Shown: positions 56,429 through 64,000 of the stretch, in pieces
Layout of the letters: the number at the start of each line of letters is the position of its first letter
Position numbering within the stretch: position 1 is the stretch's first letter
From: Cryptomeria japonica
Lineage: Eukaryota > Streptophyta > Pinopsida > Cupressales > Cupressaceae
Length of the DNA: 64,000 bases
Assembly: GCF_030272615.1 (NCBI RefSeq)
Contig: NC_081406.1
Span: 232,864,396 to 232,928,395, forward strand
Reading direction: 5' to 3'
Position numbers and translations under genes: made by a program
The notes under the pieces: model-generated
The model's input: the letters and a program-made list of their open reading frames with translations, nothing else
Database searches by the model: none
Told to the model about the DNA's origin: nothing

Positions 56429-57421
56429 GGGTGAACTCACAATAATGGTTCCCACTTTTTGACCAACTTTGAAACTTAGATGAATATTTAAAAAAAAAAC
56501 TTCACTTTCTAACACCTATAACTTTTAAACCGTTAAGAATTTGAAGATGATATAAACTAGTGATTTTTAACATCTTGTTTGTAGATTCTAAATATATTTT
56601 TTGCAAATTTGTTTGAATAAAGTTTTATTGATTTTTCCATCTCCCTCAAAAAGTAGTTGTTTACAACAAACAACATTTTTTAAGACTGACGTGTATCCCG
56701 AAATCCATAATTTTTTTTTCTATAAATGATAAAAACTTAATTCTTTTGAATTTTGGTTTGTAACATCAATACCCAGGGCATGCACTTGGTTTGATAGTGA
56801 TATGTTGAATATTTTTTATTTTATTAAGTTTTGAAGTTAGACTAATTATAATTTGGATATAGGTGTACATTTTAACACATAACTTGTTTTATATATATCA
56901 AAATTCAATTTTCTTTTTTTTGTTAGAAAGAAAACACCAATTCCTCGTGCATAGATATTTTCAGATTTTTTTTGAATTATTTTACTATTTTTCCCAATGC
57001 ATTGAACAAAGAAGTTCATGTTCGGTGAAAAACCTACATTCATAAGAAATAAAATAAAAATATATTAATGAAATTAAATATATTAAAATTTATACTATTT
57101 GGAAAGCTTATAATAAGGACTAAATACTTTTAAAAAAAAACTTTTAAATGAATTAATTTGACCCCCCAAAAGCTAATGTAAAATTGGTTTTTTATTAGCA
57201 TTTCATAGATGCAAAGGAGACTCCATTGCAAGTATGATTTAGAAGTAGAGAGGTTCTATCCCATAAATTTTGATCTAAGAGCCTTTTATTTAACTCTCTT
57301 CAATTAATTACTTCAAATGGGACCTCTTAAAGCTTAAATCATTATATTTTTTTAAAAATGTATGATTTCAGCAAAAATCAGGACGTACCAAAAAGTGGGA
57401 ACCAGCTTTATGAGTTCACCC
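56429..57421 (-). mobile_element. 993-bp inverted-repeat DNA transposon, copy B
   Basis: It is the reverse complement of copy A (18598-19590) with the same length. Its minus-strand start reads GGGTGAACTCATAAAGCTGG. ATAG flanks it at 56425-56428 and 57422-57425, a different 4-bp target from copy A, so both are independent insertions. No coding capacity. Sequence identity between copies looks high by eye. Confidence 0.9.
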
Positions 57422-57425
57422 ATAG

Positions 57426-60200
57426 GTTATGATATTAATATGAGGATTAGATAAATGAAAATATCATGAAGATGATGTATTGAATAAGGACATATTATTT
57501 GTAGGATAGTTTGATCCTAGGATGCCTGATGGAGCAAGTTGGCATATGAAGTATGTATTGATTTGTGCCTAGGAGAATGCTATGCATTCGTCTACATTTG
57601 CAAATATGGTCTTCAAAACTTGGATATAATGTTTATGCTCTATGGAAATTGCACTCCTATCTTTGAGGTTCTTGGTGTTGCAACTAAAATTGTTAGTAAT
57701 TTATGTTGGTTAATAATATAGTTCTCTATCAAGAGTATAGTAAATGCTACAGATTCCTTTGCATTGATGTTTCTAGTGTTGTAGATTGGTTGGCATGTTT
57801 TCAATGTTTATTCCATGACCGAGTTCCATTATTCAATGGTGTTGTGGTGTGCAATTAATGATATTATGTTTTGTGTTTGACTAGCTCTTTAAAATGAAGT
57901 GTTTAGTATCAATTATATTGTGCCAGTATGATCTTGATATGAAGAAGTTAGGGAGGGATTTAAGAATATTTTGGGATGTTCATGGAACATCTTGTTGTGC
58001 TTCATATATTTTTAGAAGGTCTACATGATGACACATGGTGATTGGAATCTATGTTTCAAGGTTACTACTTTGGTTTGGCTGAATGGTGTTGTCCCTTAGC
58101 ATGCGGTGAATCCTTCAATGTCTCTATTTGCTTAGAAGTTTTTGTTGCATTGATTCTGGTTCCTAGCTTAACATGTGGGGATCTGCATTGGACTTGTTCG
58201 TATGGAAGATATGTGTTGGACCAACTTGTGCCATGCTATTTGTTGCATCTAAACATTACCTTGTTGTCAAACATTGAAGGATTATTGATAGCATGTTAAT
58301 TTTTTCGATCTACTTGGAAAGAAGTGTTAAGATGTTTTAAGTTCCCTCTATCTCCTGGATTGGACCACTTTCACCACAATTATGTTTTGGTGGTTGATTT
58401 GATAGGAATATGCTTGTCCTCTATTCTGGCAAACCTAATTGATGTTTGCAATGAAGAAGACAATACATATTAAAGAGGAAATTGATGTTGATGGTATGAC
58501 TGGTTGCATGAGTGTGTGTGTGGATCAATGTGTGTGTTGTGCCTACATGATTATATCATTTGTGGAAGCCAGTTGTGGCAAAGTTAGTGCATGTTTATTG
58601 TTGTGGAGTTGTTCACTTCAGACAAAGATTCAAGGAAATATTCATGTTTGGATATTGTTGAAGGCTTATTTGTTCTAGATTCATTCATTCATTGTACCTT
58701 ACTCTAGAGATGTGATCTTCAGACTAAAAACTTTGTATCTTTCCCTAGGGTAATGTGCTCTAGAGCCTGCAAATATTTCAAGGAGTAGTGCGCTTTCTTG
58801 GCAGTAAGCCTACAACTATTTTGTAATTATTTCATATGTTGTGAGTTGACTCTCACTATAGTTTTTCCTTGTTTGAATTTTCCAAGTAAATATGATGTTC
58901 TCTTTTGCATGGTTTTTCATTATTATATCTTTCATTGCTGCTGATTAGAATAAAGTTAAAGAGTTTGTCGATTGAATAATAAAATATTAAATCCACAGTA
59001 ATTTATTCCCCTCGCTTCTCAGTCCTAAAATATGATCAACAATTCAATTGTCAACCTCTACTGCTCTTTCTACACATTCATACCTACCTTCACGAACTCT
59101 AAAAATTAATACTCAAACATAAATAAATAAATAAAAATTAAAAACATCACTAGAAACTACACCACATCTTGTTGCTCCAAAAACAATCCAGTTGCCAAAA
59201 CAACATGACTAACGAAAAGCAATAGATAACATAATACACTGACCACAAAATGTCCACAACAAACTACCCAAATGGTAGGACAACCCAACCAAAATTATGA
59301 TTAGAGCGACCAGCTAAAACCAAAAGATAACCACAAATAACATTACCCAGGGAAGTTTTTATCTTATAACGAAAGCTACAAACCTCAAGAACTGGCATTG
59401 TTCCAACAGCCTCTTCTTTCAATATTTTACTGTCAAAGAATCTAATCTCTTATCTTGGAATTATTATAAAATAATCACCGACAGTACATGCAGCCTGTCT
59501 TTCCACTGCGCACATGCAACAAGACACAAAAGAAAGACAGCAATATCTCCTCCAAGTCTATATTGAACAATTCATTCATCACTCTTGCTTCCCAATGCAT
59601 TTACATGGTTATCCAATTGAATATAATAGAATCACCATTGACCATAGAAGCCAGAAAACCAAAACAAAATCCACATTGAATCAGTGGGGCCAAATACATT
59701 GTGGTATGGTACGACGATCTTGCAATCTTCGTGTTGTTTGATATCTTGTTCAATATCACCAAAAATACAACTACGTTCTCACGACAAACTCTGAATACTT
59801 CTCCGTCAACATGTTATGCGGGGCCTATGTTGATTAGGAATAATAGAAAGAAGACAGAAAATTAATTAAATTTTCAATCTGTTTTCTTTATTTAGATTCA
59901 AAGCTTCGTGTGAAAAGCTAGAACAATGTAGAGCGAGGCGTTTCGCGCATCTTAATCAATAAAATCAACAGTATAATTGATTTGAAACGTGGGAGAATAG
60001 AGCATAGGAATTAGACTGCTACGGATATAAAAAAATGGACTGAAGTGGCCAAAATAATATACTTCGATCCCACACTGACACAAAATGCCAAAACAATGGT
60101 GTCGGTGTAGAATAAAATGAACAACTTGGCAGGATAGAGAAGCGATTTATTACCAATTTCCAGTAAGAACGACAGTCCATATTCTCTCTACCAACCAGTC
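57426..60200. other. Unassigned non-coding DNA
   Basis: No gene is supported. Around 58835-58905 there is a GAGTTGACTCTCAC, TTTTTCC, TTTTCCAAGTAAAT series like the U5 part of a plant LTR. This might be the other half of the LTR starting at 50870. Short open frames in 57539-58678 and 59488-60219 lack motifs. Confidence 0.4.
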
Positions 60201-60201
60201 T

Positions 60202-60373
60202 TAATATCTTTAATGTCATAACACAAGGAGTCCGCCATTATCGTAGTTAGCTGTAATATTCTTGTTGGAACACTGATTGAACTCCTCCAATTTAATATCT
60301 TAATGTCATGACAAAAAGGTTGGCCATAGCTTTAATATTTTGCTTGGTCCACTTACTGAACTGCTCCAATTTA
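60202..60373. repeat. Diverged tandem duplication of about 90 bp
   Basis: 60202-60292 and 60293-60373 both run from TAATATCTT(T)AATGTCAT to ACTG(A/C)TCCAATTTAA-like ends. The second is about 10 bp shorter. Confidence 0.8.
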
Positions 60374-60419
60374 ATAAAGGATTAGTCAATCGCTTCTTGA
60401 TTAAGGTTTCAATTAGACA

Positions 60420-61900
60420 GTTACATTTTTTATTTAAAAGCTGTATGCCACAATTTAGACGACAATGAGATATTTGTTTTTGTTTTTATTGATAATGTGG
60501 AATTACAATAGAAACAGAAAGTCATAAACATTGTGAGGAATTAGGTTTTGATTATGGAAAAATTATATTAATATAATGTATCATTTATAAGGATGATAAA
60601 AATAATACATGTAAATAGCTGTTTGTAATGATTATGGCAACAACTTTTTTATTATGATATACTGATTGACTTGAAGTTGATAGATTTACAATTTGATTTA
60701 TTTTAATTGATAAATAAATTCCTTATTCATATGAAACAATAGACATCTATAGAAACACAAACAAAAAATGTAGTATCATCATAGTTTTTTAATCTAAAAA
60801 CTTAAATTAGCAATATAGTATCATTGTAGTTTTTTTCTCTCCTTTCTCATGTATTGAAAACATGTGTTTTTTTTTTAATTATAATTCTTTTAGAGGTGAA
60901 TTATATCAAATACTCCTATCCAATCCAAACTAAACATTACATGAATAATAATTAATATACATTACTTAAATATTAGAAAATAATAATAAAAGATCTAATG
61001 AATAATGCATTCAATTTAAATTAAACATTATTGTAATAAAGGTTTCAAGTAAAGTATCATGTACATTTTTTTATTTAAAACTTATAGGTTACCATATAGA
61101 GCACAAGAAGGTGGTGTATTTCATTTTGCTTTTATTGATAATATTGAATTAGAAGATAATAAATAGTCAAAAAGATTGTGAAGAAGCAAGGTATTGATAT
61201 AGAATTTTTTTATAAATTAATAGATAATATATCATTAGAACGATGACAAAGACAATACATATAGCTAATTGTTTGAAATTACCATACCGACTTCATGTAC
61301 TTGTTTACTAAATTGTAATGCAGGGGTTGACTTGAAGTTGAATTATTTATAATTTGATTAAATTTAACTCATATATCATCTCCATGTTCATAAGAAACAG
61401 GGACAATGATAAACTTGGATTTAGATTACGATTAAAAATGTATTAATATGTAATGTATCTTTATAAGAATGATAATGATAGTACATATAATTACTTGTTT
61501 GTAATTATTATAGAGACTTCTTTATGATCCACTCTCTTAATTATATTATATTGATTTACAATTTCATTTATTTTAGTTGATAGATGATCTCCTTATTCAT
61601 AAGAAACAATGGACATCTATAAAAAGAAAAACATAAAGTAGCACTATAGTATCATCATAGATTTTTATCTACAAATTTAAAATAGCAATATAGTATCATC
61701 GCATATTTTTTTCTCTCTCATTTGATATATTGAAAACATGTATTTCTCTTTTTATTATAATTCATTTTTGAAAAGTGAATTAAATCACAAACTCCAATCC
61801 AATCCAAATTAAACATTAGATAAGTAATAATTAATATAAACTACTTAAATATTATAAAATTTAATAATAAAAAGTTAATCAATTTTACACTCAATATAAA
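60420..61900. repeat. Degenerate long duplications, AT-rich
   Basis: Segments at about 60568-60870 and 61440-61745 align along their length (shared TTCATAAGAAACAATGGACATCTATA-type and ATAGTATCATC blocks, each shorter than 20 bases when exact). A third, weaker copy lies at about 61070-61420. No ORF. It could be an old tandem array or a decayed element. Confidence 0.7.
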
Positions 61901-62067
61901 CTAAATATTAGTGTATTGACTCTATACTAAAAGTTGGACTCTGCGTTTTTCAGTGACTCTGCGTTTGGTAGAGATCTGGCATCCGACGTGGCGACCCTCG
62001 CTCGACAGTCACTCCTCCCAATGTTCCAGGTGTGTGCGTTCCTTACTGCATTTATAGTTAACTCATA

Positions 62068-63642
62068 ATGTCCGCTCTGCCATTGTTACCTCCGGTAGAA
62101 GCCGTACCGCCCGCAGTAAAACCCATTAATGCATCTAACACTACCTCTGCGTTTAAACCTAACACTACCGAAACCGAAAAAAACAATGCTCAGTCAGTCA
62201 CAAAAACCTTCTCCGAGGCGGTGGCGAATTCCTCTGTCACTGCTGCCACTAGGTTTAGTGCTTCTCCTCAACATGAAGAGACCGAACCAGGTAAGAGATC
62301 TATGGGTGGTTTGAGGCCTTTTTCCATCTCCCCTAACCCTGAAATGTTAGATGAAATAGAGAAAGAAAAGGGTAGGTTAAAGAACTTTGCAATTTTTTTC
62401 GCTGCTGTTGATGTTGAACGAAGCCCTGCAAGAAATTTTTTGGATGATTGGTTTTATAACTATTGGAATTTGAAATTAGGGTATAGCATCTCTTTCTGTC
62501 GTCAATTGCAGAAGGGTCTATTTGTCATCTTTTTTAAATCTGCAGAAGCCCAGGAGGCTGTCCTCAAAAGGCAGTATTGGAATGTAGGTAATACATCCTT
62601 TCGAGCCTTAGCTTGGCCTCCAAAGGCTATTCATGAAGAGGTGTTGGCCTTGTCTGCACCAAGGTGGATCATTGTTAAAAATTTGCCCCCATATCTTTGG
62701 TGATTCATTATACAGTTGTTGGAGCCACTCGGCAAGGTCATTAGGTTTGATGATTCCTCTCGATTGGTTCCACACATGGACACTAGAGTGCTAGTGTCGA
62801 TTAAGCCGGGCATTGAAATCCCTCCGGCTCTTGGAATAAACATTTCAGGGGATGTAATCTCTTGTCCTCTGGAGATTTTAGGGGGACTAAATGCTTGTTT
62901 TCTCTGTAAGAAGGAGGGACACCTTCCTCGCGACTGCCCCATCATCAAAAGGAAAAATGAGACTAACTCAAACCCTAAATCTGGTGATACTGGTAAATTG
63001 AACAACTCTGTTCCTACTAATAAAAACAATGAAATCTCTACAGTGTTGTCTGCCCAACTTGCTACTAACAATAAAAATCACGACAATACCATTGCGATCG
63101 AACCCCAACTAGATGTTAACATGACAGATGGTTTTCAAGTTGTTAAAAGGAAATCGGATAAAAAAAGAAGAAGGAAAACTGACATCTCTGATGCCCTTAG
63201 TGATAAAATTAATAAATCCAATACTCCACCGGTGACCTCTACACCTACTGCTCCTCTTACCTCAATAGATACCTCCCCCATTGCGGCCGAAATTAAGAAT
63301 TTCAAAGAAATTGAGGAAGGGTACTATTTGGAAATTGTACCAGCAAATAATGGTAACTTGATATCTATCCCTCCCAAGCACACAAATGATCAATTTTACT
63401 CTACTCCTACGGTTGGACCTGGCAGAGGAAATGACCAATCTAAAATTGCTGATGCAGAAGCTGAAGATTTAGATTGGCAAAAAGATTTCCCCAAGTCTAA
63501 GCGTCGGGGTAGACCTCCTGGGTCCAAAAACAAAAGCCCTGTTGGGCCCATGAGTGAAGAAGGTTCTGCACAATACAATACCACCAATACTGGTGGATCT
63601 ATGGACCTTACTTGCGTCCCTACTGACAACAGATTAGAATGA
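62068..63642 (+). pseudogene. LINE ORF1, RNA-binding protein with zinc knuckle
   Basis: ATG at 62068 begins MSALPLLPPVEAVPP, then a Ser/Thr-rich region. A DUF4283-type part follows at residues about 95-210 (GYSISFCRQLQKGLFVIFF, YWNVGNTSFRALAWPP, WIIVKNLPPYLW). A single TGA at 62701-62703 interrupts the usual LPPYLWxFIxQLLEPLGK. The same frame goes on to the knuckle CFLCKKEGHLPRDC (about codon 277) and a charged C-terminus with basic clusters (KRKSDKKRRRK, KSKRRGRPPGSKNK; the latter is AT-hook-like). It binds LINE RNA. Confidence 0.88.
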
Positions 63643-64000
63643 ATTTTATCTCATGGAATGTAAGGGGCCTTGAGTCCCTAGACAGGAAATACATTGCTAA
63701 GCATTTTCTGGACACTATTAGCAACAAAGACTTTATTATGTTGCAAGAAATTAAAGCTGTTGATTTTATTTTAGATCTTAATCTTGAATTCATCTGGAAA
63801 GATTCAATTAAATTATGTTCTGCACACTCCAAAGGAAAGGGAGGCACTGCGCTACTTATTAATCCTAAATGGTCCAAACGCATTGTTGATAAAGGTAGAT
63901 CCCCATGAAATAGTGCTATATGGGCATCTATCTGTATCAATAATGTTACATTTGGAGTATGCTCCATTTACGCACCCAATGAACCTCAAGAGAGAGCTGA
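63639..64000 (+). pseudogene. LINE ORF2, N-terminal endonuclease, truncated by the window edge
   Basis: ATG at 63639 overlaps the ORF1 stop (ATGA). The protein has NFISWNVRGL (first conserved Asn), LQEIKAVDF with the metal-binding Glu, GKGGTALLI and, after a TGA at 63906, VCSIYAPNEPQERA, the normal next motif. This is the APE-type endonuclease that nicks target DNA. RT would follow beyond the window. Confidence 0.9.

Larger units (their letters stand above)
61919..64000 (+). mobile_element. L1-type LINE, 5' part
   Basis: A sharp rise in GC near 61915 marks the element's 5' end. A leader of about 150 bp precedes ORF1 (62068-63642). ORF2 starts in a 4-base overlap and runs out of the window with an endonuclease domain. 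ORF1 of DUF4283/zinc-knuckle type and an APE-like endonuclease define plant L1 LINEs. Stops show it is inactive. Confidence 0.9.

Noticed and set aside
57539-58678. Short Cys-rich plus-strand frames
   Set aside because: No ATG context, motif, splice structure or repeat support; the Cys-rich look comes from TGT-rich DNA.

Overview
This window is intergenic DNA from a seed plant with a large, retrotransposon-rich genome. The evidence is stacked LTR retrotransposons of the Ty1/copia and Ty3/gypsy superfamilies, a plant L1-type LINE, AT-rich spacers, and no recognisable single-copy host gene, tRNA or rRNA. A gymnosperm is possible, but the sequence alone does not settle it. Almost every coding region is broken by stop codons or frameshifts.

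Left part (1-27.0 kb) is a nest of minus-strand elements. Copia-1 (1-4581, cut by the window edge) sits in a plus-strand LTR that ends at 5793. That LTR sits in the gag of Copia-Y, whose 5' LTR is 6268-7519. Copia-Y sits in Copia-X, whose gag is split between 7520-7664 and 22428-23133 and whose 5' LTR is 23197-24124. The insertion splitting Copia-X is a 14.8-kb block, NA1 (7665-22421, TSD TGTAC). NA1 contains an almost full-length Copia-3 (11325-18064, TSD ATTTG) and a 993-bp inverted-repeat DNA transposon (18598-19590, TSD TTTG). Copia-X itself interrupts an old Ty3/gypsy gag (24125-24961). At three junctions (Copia-X/NA1, NA1/Copia-3, NA1/DNA transposon), removing the insert and one TSD copy restores the host reading frame.

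Middle part (27.0-50.8 kb) is one large minus-strand Ty3/gypsy element, Gypsy-1 (27040-50758, TSD GTGCT, LTRs about 1 kb). Its order is gag, protease, RT, RNase H, a second RNase H, then integrase, as in the Tat lineage. Between pol and the 3' LTR it carries an antisense (plus-strand) gene of the plant mobile domain (PMD) type, with a TATA box, a short first exon, an in-frame intron and a decayed second exon. The intron and the 5' leader contain arrays of a palindromic TCGTACGA-like motif spaced mostly 21-22 or 30-32 bp apart. A second non-autonomous element, NA2 (35583-42159, plus strand), is inserted in the Gypsy-1 pol gene.

NA1 and NA2 belong to one family. Each has LTRs, a tRNA-iMet primer site, a purine tract, ORF1 (coiled coil plus several CCHC knuckles) and a long ORF2 of no recognised family. 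Neither has a recognisable protease, RT, RNase H or integrase. Their U5 ends, primer sites and purine tracts match those of the autonomous copia elements beside them, which suggests they are mobilised in trans.

Right part (50.8-64 kb) holds Gypsy-2 (51616-56331), a derivative with a protease but no RT or integrase. It also holds a second, inverted 993-bp DNA transposon copy (56429-57421, TSD ATAG), unassigned AT-rich DNA with degenerate duplications, and the 5' part of a LINE (about 61919 to the window end) with ORF1, an ATGA overlap, and the start of an endonuclease ORF2.
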